Origin: Candidatus Methanosuratincola sp.
GTDB lineage: Archaea; Thermoproteota; Methanomethylicia; Methanomethylicales; Methanomethylicaceae
DNA length: 43,318 bases
Direction of reading: 5' to 3'
Assembly (NCBI GenBank): GCA_029907755.1
Contig: JARYLH010000001.1
Span: 1 to 43,318, forward strand
The notes beneath the pieces are model-generated. The model did not search any database. It was given only the letters and a program-made list of their open reading frames with translations, and was not told where the DNA came from. The position numbers and the translations under genes are program-made. Shown one piece after another: positions 15,016-23,365 of the stretch. Every line of letters starts with the position of its first letter. The stretch's first letter is position 1.

Positions 15016-15307
15016 TTTTACAATTATTTCTTCATTTTTAAATAATTATTCTGAAAAAGCATAATTCAGAACAATTTGGAGAAACTATAGAAGTCCCGCT
15101 GTCGGATATTAGACATGAGTTGGCAAAAACCCGGTTTGAGCGCTGACTGAATTGATGGGCGGATTTCCCCTCATCCTGCTAAAATGCGGTTGGTTCTGTC
15201 ATGGTAAGGTGCCTTTGTGACTTCTCTTGCAGTAACTGGACTTGAGAGTATCATAAGATTTATTTACTTATTCCATTTACTCAAAAACAAGCGGATGGTA
15301 GAGACTG

Positions 15308-15703
15308 ATGTCAACGAAACCTGTTGAAATTGGCTCCCTGAAAGAGGGCAGCTTCGTGGTCATAGACGGTGTGCCCTGTAGGGTCGTCTCAATGGAGAAG
15401 TCGAAGACCGGAAAGCACGGCTCAGCGAAAGGCAGGGTTGTTGCGGTCGGCATCTTTGATGGCATTAAGAGAAACATCGTTGCACCTGCAGACCAGAGGG
15501 TAGACGTGCCGATAGTGGAGAAGAGGGCTGCCCAAGTCATCTCAATCACGCCAGACTCGGTTCAGCTGATGGATCTGGAGAGCTATGAGACGTTTGAGGT
15601 AAAGAAGCCGAAAGACGAGGAGGTAATGGCGAAGATAGCCCCAGGTGCTGAGGTCGAGTACTGGGACATACTGAATGAGAAACATATAATGAGGGTAAAG
15701 TAA
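15308..15703 (+). CDS. eif5A: Translation initiation factor 5A (aIF5A)
   Basis: A 131-residue aIF5A with an N-terminal SH3-like barrel holding the modification loop SKTGKHGSAK, where K36 is the expected hypusine or deoxyhypusine site, and a C-terminal OB fold (QLMDLESYETFEVKKPKDEE onward). The factor rescues ribosomes stalled at difficult peptide bonds. Length and loop are typical for archaea. The gene is monocistronic or heads the run toward SRP54, and a TATA-like AGATTTATTTAC lies about 45 bases upstream. The deoxyhypusine synthase gene is not in this window. Confidence 0.96.
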   Translation: MSTKPVEIGSLKEGSFVVIDGVPCRVVSMEKSKTGKHGSAKGRVVAVGIFDGIKRNIVAPADQRVDVPIVEKRAAQVISITPDSVQLMDLESYETFEVKKPKDEEVMAKIAPGAEVEYWDILNEKHIMRVK

Positions 15704-15781
15704 AACCTGTTCTTTTTTCCGACTCCCAAAGCATTTTAGGGAACTACGCTAATTCATCACCTGTAAAGCAAGGTGTGCCAG

Positions 15782-17128
15782 ATGGTATTGGACAGCCTCA
15801 GCAGCTCTCTCGGGAATGCCATAAAGAAGATCCTTAGGACCCCTGTCGTCGACGAGAAGGCTGTGAAGGAACTGGTCAGAGACATCCAGCGCGCCCTTAT
15901 ACAGTCCGACGTAAATGTGAAGCTTGTTTCAGAGCTCTCGAAGAGGATCGAGAAGAGGATACTCGAGGAGGAGCTCCCGCCTGGCATCACAAGGAGGGAG
16001 CTCGCGGTCAAGGTCGTGTATGACGAGCTGACAGGTCTCCTTGGGGGCGAGAGGGCACAGCTTCCCAAGTACCAGAGAGGCAGGTCCACAGTGGTCCTGC
16101 TCGTGGGAATTCAGGGTTCAGGGAAGACCACAACAGCGTCGAAGCTTACATGGTTCCACAAGAAGCAGGGACTCTCTGTGGGCGTAGTCTGCGCCGACAA
16201 CTTCAGGGCCGGGGCGTACGACCAGCTCAAGCAGCTTGCGGACAGGTCTGGCGCGGAGTTCTACGGGGAGAAGGGGAACCCCAATGCTGTGGAAATCGCC
16301 AAGAACGGAGTGCAGAGGATGAAGGAGAAGGGGATCGAGCTCATAATTGTGGACACCGCCGGGAGGCACAAGAATGAGGGCGATCTAATAAACGAGATGA
16401 AGGAGATCGCCGAGGCGATCTCTCCGGACGAGATAATACTTGTCTTGGACGGCACTATAGGGCAGCAGGCCATGCAGCAGGCTGAGGCGTTCAACCAGGC
16501 GACCAAGATAGGAACCATCTTCCTGACGAAGCTGGACGGCTCTGCTAGGGGCGGGGGGGCACTCTCGGCGGTAGCGGCGACAGGGGCTCCGATAAGGTTC
16601 ATAGGGACTGGCGAAGGGATAGAAGAGATCGAGCCATTCAGCCCGCCTAGGTTCGTGGGCAGGCTCCTCGGGATGGGGGACATCGAGGCTCTGGTCGAGA
16701 AGGTCAAGGAGGTCCAGAAGACCACCTCAATGTCCAAGGACCTGAGTGCGATAGCTTCCGGGAGGTTCACACTGAAGGTCCTCTACAACCAGATGCAGGC
16801 GCTCAGGAGGATGGGGCCGTTGAGCAAGATCCTACAGTCAATACCCGGAATGGGGCTCAGCCTCCCAAAGGAGGCGATGGATCTCTCGGAGGAGAGGATG
16901 AAGAAGTGGATGGTCATAATGCAGTCCATGACCGAAGAAGAGCTCGAGGAGCCCCACATAATCGACGGGTCCAGGATGAGGAGGATTGCTAGAGGGTCGG
17001 GCACAACTCCCAAGGACATAAGGGAGCTGCTCGACCAGTACAAGATGAGCAAGAAGTTCGTCAAGCAGATGGTCACCAAACAGAAGAGATTTCCCGGAAT
17101 GAAGGGCGGACAGATCCCGAAGCACTAG
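15782..17128 (+). CDS. srp54: Signal recognition particle 54 kDa protein
   Basis: A 448-residue SRP GTPase that binds 7S RNA and signal peptides and docks ribosomes at the membrane receptor FtsY. It shows the N domain (1-95), the G domain with P-loop GIQGSGKTT (109-117), DTAGR and TKLDGSARGGG, and the Met-rich M domain with MQALRRMGPLSKILQSIPGM. The ATG at 15782 follows AAGGTG. A GTG nine bases upstream is a weaker start. The gene precedes trmY by 10 bases, implying one transcript. Confidence 0.97.
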   Translation: MVLDSLSSSLGNAIKKILRTPVVDEKAVKELVRDIQRALIQSDVNVKLVSELSKRIEKRILEEELPPGITRRELAVKVVYDELTGLLGGERAQLPKYQRGRSTVVLLVGIQGSGKTTTASKLTWFHKKQGLSVGVVCADNFRAGAYDQLKQLADRSGAEFYGEKGNPNAVEIAKNGVQRMKEKGIELIIVDTAGRHKNEGDLINEMKEIAEAISPDEIILVLDGTIGQQAMQQAEAFNQATKIGTIFLTKLDGSARGGGALSAVAATGAPIRFIGTGEGIEEIEPFSPPRFVGRLLGMGDIEALVEKVKEVQKTTSMSKDLSAIASGRFTLKVLYNQMQALRRMGPLSKILQSIPGMGLSLPKEAMDLSEERMKKWMVIMQSMTEEELEEPHIIDGSRMRRIARGSGTTPKDIRELLDQYKMSKKFVKQMVTKQKRFPGMKGGQIPKH

Positions 17129-17138
17129 GGGCATTGCC

Positions 17139-17663
17139 TTGCGGAATTTCCTGCTTCTCGCGAGAAAGGCGGATCTCTCTGTCCACGGGGGACTGCTGAC
17201 CAGGTTCGTCGCAGGAGCCCTCCTGCTATCGCATGGGACCAGGAAGGACGTCTGGGCCGCGGTCCTTTTTGACGACGAGGTGCTGGTCAGTTTTGAAGGA
17301 TGGGGGATGAGGAATGTGAGGCCCGACGAGCAGTCACTCTCAGGGATTTTGAGGGCGGGTCTCAGGAGGGGGGAGGAGGGGGGCAGAACGAGGATACTCC
17401 AAGGGGTGATCGCGAAGAGGGCTAGGATCGAAGAGTTGGCACCGAGGCTCCAAGGCAAAAAATACTTTTTTGAGGGGCCGGGGAGCACGCACGGGATAGG
17501 GAGCGAGATCTCAGTGGTCTTCGGGTGCAGGGGGGTAGAGGCAGAGGTCGCCGATGGGCTGAGGAGGTCAGGCTTCGAGCCACTCCGCCTCGGTGTGAGG
17601 AAGATGACGGCGGATCAAGCTGCGGTGATCGTCAACAATGTGGTGGACAGGTCGCATCCTTAA
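17139..17663 (+). CDS. trmY: tRNA pseudouridine-54 N1-methyltransferase TrmY
   Basis: A 174-residue SPOUT-class methyltransferase that converts pseudouridine-54 to N1-methylpseudouridine in archaeal tRNA. Family hallmarks are the opening RNFLLLARKAD, the GPGSTHGIGSEIS loop and the C-terminal SAM-knot segment LRLGVRKMTADQAAVIVNN. A TTG at 17139 is the only sensible start. The pus10 gene, whose product makes the pseudouridine at position 54, lies immediately downstream, so the two consecutive steps of one modification are neighbours. Confidence 0.9.
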   Translation: MRNFLLLARKADLSVHGGLLTRFVAGALLLSHGTRKDVWAAVLFDDEVLVSFEGWGMRNVRPDEQSLSGILRAGLRRGEEGGRTRILQGVIAKRARIEELAPRLQGKKYFFEGPGSTHGIGSEISVVFGCRGVEAEVADGLRRSGFEPLRLGVRKMTADQAAVIVNNVVDRSHP

Positions 17664-17677
17664 GTGGAGGATCAAGG

Positions 17678-17685
17678 TTTATATC
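17678..17685 (+). promoter_or_regulatory. TATA box for pus10
   Basis: TTTATATC, preceded by an A/G-rich BRE-like stretch, lies about 45 bases before the chosen pus10 ATG. It helps decide the start, since a longer pus10 reading from a GTG at 17664 would put the start upstream of this element. Confidence 0.45.
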
Positions 17686-17729
17686 CACTTGCCCGGTGGA
17701 AGGTAATCACGAGTTCTCCGGTGTTGGCC

Positions 17730-19043
17730 ATGTCACTTATCGAGAAAGCAAGATCGATGCTCCTGAAGTACCCGCTCTGCGACAGCTGTTTGGGGAGGCA
17801 GTTCGGCGGGCTCGGCAGGGGGATCACAAACAGGGAGAGGGGCTTTGCGCTGAAGCTGGTGATTACCATGGAGGCGCACATGGGGCTCAAGAGGGGGGAG
17901 GGGTCCGAAGAAGAGGTACTGAGGGCACTTGCAGCAGGAGGCGCCCACCAACCTGCCGCAAACCTGGTAGGGGCAGAGGCTGGTGACGTCTGCCACATAT
18001 GCGGCGGGATAATGGAGAGGATTGGCGAGTACGCGGCGGAGGTAGTCAGGGCGCTTGATGGGTACGAGTACAGGACGTTCCTCATCGGCGTGAAGGTTTC
18101 CGGGGAGCTGGCCGAGCGTGAGGATGCGCTGAAGTCGGAGTTCGGAATCGAGTTCGGAGAGTCCATGAAAATGGAGACCAGCAGGGAGATCGGGAAGCTG
18201 GTTTCCAAGGCAACGGGGAGGGAGGTCGAGTTCTCAAAGCCCGACGTGGTCGTTACAGTTGGGATACCCGGGCCTGTGGTGGAGGTCAGTCCGATGCCCC
18301 TGTTCGTCTTCGGCAGGTACAGGAAGCTCGCCAGGGGCATACCCCAGTCGAAGTGGGACTGCGTACACTGCAGGGGGAAGGGGTGCGAGGTCTGCCACGG
18401 CACCGGAAAGATCTATCCGATATCTGTGGAGGAGATAGTGTGCGGGCCTATCCTCAGGGCAGCCGGGGGGAAGGAGACAAAGTTCCACGGGGCAGGCAGG
18501 GAGGACGTGGACGCGATAATGAGCGGGAACGGGAGGCCCTTCGTGGGCGAGGTCAGGGAGCCGAAGGTAAGAGAGCTGGATCTCAGGGCAGTCGAGGCAG
18601 AGATAAACAAAGGTGGGAACGGGATGGTGGAGGTCGTTGGGCTCAGGCTCTCGGACAGGAGGACTGTAAGGAGGCTCAAGGAGGGGGCCAAGGTTGCCGA
18701 GAAGGTCTATCGCGCCCTCGTTGAGCTGGACCGCGACATAGGCGAGGAAGAGGCCCGAGCGTTGGGGAAAAGCTTTAATGGATGTGTTATAAATCAATTA
18801 ACTCCGAACAGAGTGCTGCATCGCCGGGCTGACAGGCTCAGGCTCAAGAAGGTCTATGAGATGTCGATCAAGATGATCGACCCTAGGCACCTTGAGCTCG
18901 TTGTCCGCTGCCAGGGCGGGCTCTACGTTAAGGAGCTGATCTCAGGGGACGGGGGGAGGACGACCCCGAGCGTCTCGGAGATCCTTGGCTGCGGGGCGAG
19001 GTGCACTGAGCTCGACGTGATTGCGGTAAACGAGGGTGTGTAG
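17730..19043 (+). CDS. pus10: tRNA pseudouridine synthase Pus10
   Basis: A 437-residue Pus10, which makes pseudouridine at positions 54 and 55 of the tRNA T-loop in archaea. The N-terminal zinc module (CDSC, 17-20; CHIC, 88-91) and a THUMP-like region are followed by the catalytic domain with GRED (catalytic D259 expected) and GNGRPFVGEV. A further Cys pair cluster (WDCVHCRGKGCEVCHGTGK) precedes the active site, as in other archaeal Pus10. The usual -DVRMLG- after the catalytic motif reads -DAIMSG- here. The ATG at 17730 was preferred to GTG 17664 because a TATA box lies between them. The stop is two bases before rpl21e. Confidence 0.92.
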   Translation: MSLIEKARSMLLKYPLCDSCLGRQFGGLGRGITNRERGFALKLVITMEAHMGLKRGEGSEEEVLRALAAGGAHQPAANLVGAEAGDVCHICGGIMERIGEYAAEVVRALDGYEYRTFLIGVKVSGELAEREDALKSEFGIEFGESMKMETSREIGKLVSKATGREVEFSKPDVVVTVGIPGPVVEVSPMPLFVFGRYRKLARGIPQSKWDCVHCRGKGCEVCHGTGKIYPISVEEIVCGPILRAAGGKETKFHGAGREDVDAIMSGNGRPFVGEVREPKVRELDLRAVEAEINKGGNGMVEVVGLRLSDRRTVRRLKEGAKVAEKVYRALVELDRDIGEEEARALGKSFNGCVINQLTPNRVLHRRADRLRLKKVYEMSIKMIDPRHLELVVRCQGGLYVKELISGDGGRTTPSVSEILGCGARCTELDVIAVNEGV

Positions 19044-19045
19044 AG

Positions 19046-19342
19046 ATGAGGCATTCGGTTGGTTACAGGAACAGGACCAGAACCCTTCTTAAGAAGGGTC
19101 CGAGAGAGAGGGGACTATCCCCCATCAACAGGATACTCAGGGAGTATGCTGAGGGCGAGAAGGTCGTGATCAAGATAGACCCATCCACGGTCAAGGGGAT
19201 GCCGCACAGGAGGTTCCACGGGAGGACCGGCACTGTGGTCGAGAGCAGGGGCAGGGCATACGTGGTCAGGGTCCACATGGGCGGGTTCGAGAAGACTATC
19301 ATCGCAAGACCTGAGCACATAAAGCCAATAGAGGGGCAGTAA
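19046..19342 (+). CDS. rpl21e: Ribosomal protein eL21
   Basis: A 98-residue archaeal/eukaryotic large-subunit protein L21e. The N-terminus HSVGYRNRTRTLLKK, the central FHGRTGTVVESRGRAYVV (SH3-like) and the terminal IARPEHIKPI are all typical. It follows pus10 by two bases and its stop is directly followed by the ATG of rpo4, an arrangement (L21e, Rpo4, DUF655, KsgA) that is well conserved across archaea. Confidence 0.97.
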   Translation: MRHSVGYRNRTRTLLKKGPRERGLSPINRILREYAEGEKVVIKIDPSTVKGMPHRRFHGRTGTVVESRGRAYVVRVHMGGFEKTIIARPEHIKPIEGQ

Positions 19343-19672
19343 ATGCCCAGAGAGATTGTGAAGGAAGAAGAGGTTACACTCCCCAAGGTCAAAATGCTGC
19401 TGGAGCAGCGCCAGAAGGACGGGGAGCTGAGCCACCTCCAGAAGCTTACCTATGACTGCGCGTCCAAGTTCTCAAAGATAGATGCCGAGAAGGCAGACGC
19501 GCTCTTGGCTAGGCTGAAGGAGGAGGGCATTTCAGGGACGCTAGCGACGCAGATCGTAAACATCCTGCCTACGAGTGTCGAGGAGCTTAGGACGATATTT
19601 TCTGCAGAGAGCAGGCCCGTCCTTCCCTCCGAGCTCGAGAAGCTCCTGAGCATCATCAATATGTTCAGGTAA
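19343..19672 (+). CDS. rpo4: RNA polymerase subunit Rpo4 (RpoF)
   Basis: A 109-residue Rpo4, which with Rpo7 forms the stalk of archaeal RNA polymerase and corresponds to eukaryotic Rpb4. Recognised by the C-terminal HRDC-like helical segment RLKEEGISGTLATQIVNILP followed by TSVEELRTIF and EKLLSIINMF, and by its place directly after L21e. No separation exists between the L21e stop and this ATG. Length is normal. Confidence 0.94.
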   Translation: MPREIVKEEEVTLPKVKMLLEQRQKDGELSHLQKLTYDCASKFSKIDAEKADALLARLKEEGISGTLATQIVNILPTSVEELRTIFSAESRPVLPSELEKLLSIINMFR

Positions 19673-19734
19673 GTCTATAACTATTTTAATACGCTCAATA
19701 ATGTAAATAGAGCAATTGAAGAACGGTGAGGTTT

Positions 19735-20325
19735 ATGAGCAGCCCGAGGGATCAGCCGAGAAAGTTTGAGGACTTCGCTGTGGTCCTGGAGCACCTCCCC
19801 TACGGACATCCGAGAGACACCAGGCCCCTATACAGGAGGGAGCCGCTGGTCCAAGCAGTAGGGACGGAGTACTTTACACTCCTCGAGCTGATCCCGGTCC
19901 CGGGGGCGTCCTTCCAGCACAGGGAGCTAATAGCGATAGGGAAGTGGGGCAGGGACAAGATTGACCACGTGAAGAGGAGGATCGACTACGAAGAGCTCAC
20001 CCAGAATGCCAAGGACGAGCTCCCGAGCGTCATAGAAGAGCTCGTGACCAAAAACACGGAGAGGTTCGTTTCGTTCTTCAACAACGCGGGCCCGGTCACC
20101 ACCAGAATGCACTCGCTTGAGCTGCTCCCAGGGATTGGCAAGAAGGCGATGTGGCAGATCCTCGAGGAGAGGAAGAAAGGACCCTTCGCAAGCTTCGACG
20201 ACATCCAGAGCAGAACGCGCATACCGGATCCGAAGAAGACGGTCGTGAAGAGGATAATGCAGGAGATAATGAACGAGGACAAGTACTACATCTTCACAAA
20301 GCCGCCGATGAGGAAGGAATTCTGA
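19735..20325 (+). CDS. DUF655 family protein with helix-hairpin-helix
   Basis: A 196-residue protein of the archaeal DUF655 family. The N-terminal half contains the family block YGHPRDTRPLYRREPLVQAV and an OB-like region (TLLELIPVPGASFQ). The C-terminal half carries a helix-hairpin-helix (LELLPGIGKKAMWQILEERK), suggesting nucleic-acid binding. It lies in the conserved L21e-rpo4-DUF655-ksgA cluster, which hints at a role in RNA or ribosome metabolism, though none is proven. The ATG follows GGTGAGG. A promoter-like AT-rich patch (19675-19695) precedes it. Confidence 0.88.
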   Translation: MSSPRDQPRKFEDFAVVLEHLPYGHPRDTRPLYRREPLVQAVGTEYFTLLELIPVPGASFQHRELIAIGKWGRDKIDHVKRRIDYEELTQNAKDELPSVIEELVTKNTERFVSFFNNAGPVTTRMHSLELLPGIGKKAMWQILEERKKGPFASFDDIQSRTRIPDPKKTVVKRIMQEIMNEDKYYIFTKPPMRKEF

Positions 20326-20327
20326 TC

Positions 20328-21194
20328 TTGATCGACCGGTCGCTTCTAGCGATCACAAAGAGGGCGTTGGAGGAGGCGGGCATAAGGCCGCGCAAAGCCC
20401 GTGGTCAGAACTACGTCGTGGACCGCGCGCTCATCAGGTGTCTGGTGGACTCTGCGGGGATCTCCGGGGATGAGACCGTGCTCGAGATCGGGCCAGGTAT
20501 CGGCACGCTGACAGAGGAGATCAGCAAGAGGGCTGGCAGGGTCATAGCCGTCGAGAGCGACCCGGCATCCGCAAAATATCTGGCGGGCAAGTTCTCTGGT
20601 TCTAACGTGGAGATCGTCCAGGCAGACATCCTGCGGATCGACATTCCGGAGGCGGACAAGGTCGTCTCGAACCTTCCCTACGCGATATCGACCCCTATAA
20701 CTTTCAAGCTCCTCTCGGATAGGGGCTTCAGGTTCGGGGTGTTCACTTACCAAAAGGAAGTTGCGGACAGGCTTCGGGCAAAGCCATCTGACCCAGACTA
20801 CTCGAGGCTGAGTGTGGCAGTATCGCTACTGGCCGAGGTCAGGGCAGTCGCCAACTTCCCTCCGGAGTCGTTTTACCCTGCCCCGAGCGTCGAAAGCACG
20901 GTTGTGGCCATAAAAAAGACAGGGGCGCCCAAGGCGGCAGAGTGGGCGGCGCTGGACGCCACGCTCAAATTCCTATTCTCCCAGAGGAGGAGGACCCTCA
21001 GAAAGGCCCTTGAGACGCTCTCCAAGTCGACAGGCATCGGGAGGGGTGCGCTTGAGGGCGGCAGCAGGGGCAGCCTGCTCGATAAGAGGGTCTTCGAGCT
21101 CAGCCCGAGCGATTTCTTGGAGATGAGCAGAGTCTTTTCGAGATGGGGGGAGGGCGGCGTTGAGGATAAGGGGGCTCGAGATACGAGTCTTTGA
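20328..21194 (+). CDS. ksgA: 16S rRNA dimethyladenosine transferase KsgA/Dim1
   Basis: A 288-residue SAM-dependent methyltransferase that dimethylates two adjacent adenines in the 3'-terminal loop of 16S rRNA, a late 30S assembly step. It shows the QNYV segment, the SAM motif LEIGPGIGTLT (52-62), the acidic ribose-binding VIAVESD and the catalytic NLPYAIS, with the C-terminal LFSQRRRTLRKAL typical of the family. The TTG start lies two bases after the DUF655 stop. A longer reading through the DUF655 gene is a shadow. The end overlaps hemK2 by 35 bases. Confidence 0.95.
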   Translation: MIDRSLLAITKRALEEAGIRPRKARGQNYVVDRALIRCLVDSAGISGDETVLEIGPGIGTLTEEISKRAGRVIAVESDPASAKYLAGKFSGSNVEIVQADILRIDIPEADKVVSNLPYAISTPITFKLLSDRGFRFGVFTYQKEVADRLRAKPSDPDYSRLSVAVSLLAEVRAVANFPPESFYPAPSVESTVVAIKKTGAPKAAEWAALDATLKFLFSQRRRTLRKALETLSKSTGIGRGALEGGSRGSLLDKRVFELSPSDFLEMSRVFSRWGEGGVEDKGARDTSL

Positions 21195-21762
21195 GGGGGT
21201 GTACCCTCCTTCAGAGGACACCTTCCTGCTGATGGACGCGGTGAGCGGGGAGAAGGCTGAAAGAGGGCTCGAGCTCTGTTCCGGAACGGGCGCTGTCGGG
21301 CTGAGCATAGCCAGCCGCGTAGGGGGCATGGTCGCGGTTGACCTGAACCCGGTGGCTGCGATGAATACACTCGCAAACTACAGGAGGAACGGGATGCAGG
21401 TCCATGTGGTCGTCGGCGACCTCTTCTCGCCAATTCGCGGCGAGTTCGACCTGATAATGATGAACCCCCCTTACCTCCCTGATGGGGACGGGACCCCGGC
21501 TGATCTATCCTGGAGCGGCGGGGCGTCAGGCAGGGCGATCATAGACAGGTTCATCTCAGAGGTCGGAGATTTCCTGAGCCCGGGGGGGAGGGCATACATG
21601 CTCCAGTCAAGCCTCAATGGGATAGTGGAGAGCATAGAGAGGGCGGAGTCGGAAGGGCTTGATGCCAAGGTGGTGGGGCGCAGGGATTTCGAATTCGAGA
21701 GCCTTGTGGTGATAAGGATGGAGCGGATGGGGCAAGGTTCAACTAGAATATGGAAAAGCTAA
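21160..21762 (+). CDS. HemK2/Mtq2-type methyltransferase (release-factor glutamine methyltransferase)
   Basis: A 200-residue class I methyltransferase with the archaeal HemK2 opening VYPPSEDTFLLMDAV, a SAM-binding GLELCSGTGAVGLSIA and the catalytic NPPY of enzymes that methylate the side-chain amide of glutamine. Archaeal members are expected to act on aRF1 at its GGQ motif, by analogy with eukaryotic Mtq2/HemK2. The TTG start overlaps the ksgA end by 35 bases, so the genes are coupled. Substrate is inferred from the family. Confidence 0.88.
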   Translation: MRIRGLEIRVFEGVYPPSEDTFLLMDAVSGEKAERGLELCSGTGAVGLSIASRVGGMVAVDLNPVAAMNTLANYRRNGMQVHVVVGDLFSPIRGEFDLIMMNPPYLPDGDGTPADLSWSGGASGRAIIDRFISEVGDFLSPGGRAYMLQSSLNGIVESIERAESEGLDAKVVGRRDFEFESLVVIRMERMGQGSTRIWKS

Positions 21763-21809
21763 AATACTAAGGATTTCACTTCCATCTGGAAGTGTTCGGA
21801 GGAATAATC

Positions 21810-22310
21810 ATGCCAGAGAGACCGGCACACTGCTACCGGTATTTCGACACGCCGGCTTACACCAGAAAGGAGTACATCAGGGGCGTCCCTGGGTCGAAGA
21901 TCACCAAGTTCGATTATGGGGATCCGAACGGCGACTTCCAGGCACTCGTCAGGCTGATCCCGCTGGAGGCTGGACAGATCAGGCACAATGCGCTTGAGGC
22001 CGCGAGAGTGATCGCGACCAAGCACCTGCAGACCGTCCTGGGCGAAAAGGGCTTCCACCTGAAGGTCAGGGCATACCCGCACCAGGTACTCAGGGAAAAC
22101 AAGATGATGGCATTCGCAGGGGCGGACAGGCTTCAGGACGGGATGAGGAGGTCCTTCGGGAAACCGGCTGGCACCGCTGCCAGGTTCAGGGCGCTGCAGC
22201 CCATAATTGACGTCAGGGTCACTCCAGACAAGAAGGATGTGGCAAAGCAGGCGCTGAAGCTAGCTTGCGCTAAGATGCCAATGCCCTGCAGGGTAGTTGA
22301 AGTGGCCTGA
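21810..22310 (+). CDS. rpl10e: Ribosomal protein uL16 (L10e)
   Basis: A 166-residue archaeal L10e, homologous to bacterial L16, located near the peptidyl-transferase centre. The N-terminus MPERPAHCYRYFDTPAYTRK and the block HQVLRENKMMAFAGADRLQ followed by GMRRSFGKPAGTAA are diagnostic. The ATG at 21810 is preceded by CGGAGGAAT. An in-frame GTG 18 bases upstream is a weaker start. The gene is followed by a short spacer with a T-rich stretch before dph2. Confidence 0.97.
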   Translation: MPERPAHCYRYFDTPAYTRKEYIRGVPGSKITKFDYGDPNGDFQALVRLIPLEAGQIRHNALEAARVIATKHLQTVLGEKGFHLKVRAYPHQVLRENKMMAFAGADRLQDGMRRSFGKPAGTAARFRALQPIIDVRVTPDKKDVAKQALKLACAKMPMPCRVVEVA

Positions 22311-22382
22311 AGGGCAGAAAGCCCCCTCGTCCCATTTTAAGCCCCCGTCAGACAGCCCCTGTTTTTTGAGGGTGAGGAAGAA

Positions 22383-23348
22383 GTGTACGATTTTGAAGTC
22401 GAGAGGGCGGCTGGGGAGGTGACTAGCAGGGGGGCAAAGAGGGTTTTTGTACAGGCCCCCGATGGGCTGAAGCAGTTCCTCGCGGAGTTCGTCTCGAGGC
22501 TTTCACAGTTCTGCGAGGTCTACATCTCAATAAACCCATGCTACGGGGGGTGCGATTTGGAGGACGACAGGGCCGCAATGATTGGTGCGGACATGGTGAT
22601 CCACATAGGGCACAAAAAGTTCATCGAGGGGGCAGAGAAGATTCACACAATTTACCTGCCGGCCCCTCACCTGGTTGATGTCAAGGACCTCGCCAGCCTG
22701 GCGGCGTCCGAATTGAAGAAGAGGGGCTTCAGAAGGGTCGGGGTTCTCGCGAATGTCCAGCACATCGAGTATGTTGGAGAGTTCGCAAGTGCACTGGAGG
22801 CTGCAGGGCTTGTGCCAGTTGTCGACAGGCAGACAGGCGGGCTTGTGCTTGGCTGCCGGACTGGCGGAGCGAAGAGGATAGAAGGCGAGGTGGACGCGTT
22901 CCTATTCATAGGAGGGGGGGAGTTCCACCCTCTCGGTGTCGCGATGGATGTGGAAAAGGAGGTCTTTGTAGCGGATCCCTACAGAAACGAGTTGAGGGGC
23001 ACCGCCGAGATCATGAAAAAGACTCTTTCGCGGCGATGGTGGGCAATAATGGAGGCCGCGAAGACCAAGCGTTTTGGGGTCATCGTGGTGACGAAGCCCG
23101 GACAGTTAAGCGTGCGCTCTGCCGAAAAAATTGCTGCGGAGCTTAGGGCGGCCGGCAAGGAGGTGCATCTTCTAGTGGGGGATGACGTTGGCCCCGAGAG
23201 GCTTGCGTCACTCCCATTCATAGAATCCTTCATCGTAACCGGATGCCCGAGGATCGCGACGGATTCCCAGCAGGACCCGAACAGGCCAGTCCTGAACGAG
23301 GCTGAGGCATGGAAGATGATCGAGATCATCAAGCAGGCGAAGAAGTAA
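22383..23348 (+). CDS. dph2: Diphthamide biosynthesis radical-SAM enzyme Dph2
   Basis: A 321-residue Dph2 that transfers the 3-amino-3-carboxypropyl group of SAM onto the conserved histidine of elongation factor aEF2, using a non-canonical 4Fe-4S cluster. The three cluster cysteines lie at 57 (PCYGGC; C53 is nearby), 158 (VLGC) and 288 (VTGCPRI), matching the positions in the Pyrococcus enzyme. The other opening motifs (VQAPDGLKQFL, INPCYGGCDLEDD, HIGHKKF) are intact. GTG start after GAGGGTGAGGAAGAA. Confidence 0.95.
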   Translation: MYDFEVERAAGEVTSRGAKRVFVQAPDGLKQFLAEFVSRLSQFCEVYISINPCYGGCDLEDDRAAMIGADMVIHIGHKKFIEGAEKIHTIYLPAPHLVDVKDLASLAASELKKRGFRRVGVLANVQHIEYVGEFASALEAAGLVPVVDRQTGGLVLGCRTGGAKRIEGEVDAFLFIGGGEFHPLGVAMDVEKEVFVADPYRNELRGTAEIMKKTLSRRWWAIMEAAKTKRFGVIVVTKPGQLSVRSAEKIAAELRAAGKEVHLLVGDDVGPERLASLPFIESFIVTGCPRIATDSQQDPNRPVLNEAEAWKMIEIIKQAKK

Positions 23349-23365
23349 GCGGTTGGAGGATCGCA

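Noticed and set aside
15061..15250. Possible small RNA in the heliorhodopsin-aIF5A spacer
   Set aside because: A TGATGG and a CTGA occur but not in C/D-box order or with K-turn context. No clear promoter or terminator.
20151..20327. 59-residue N-terminal extension of KsgA overlapping DUF655
   Set aside because: The extension is the out-of-frame image of the DUF655 gene. The TTG at 20328 gives the normal KsgA length and start.
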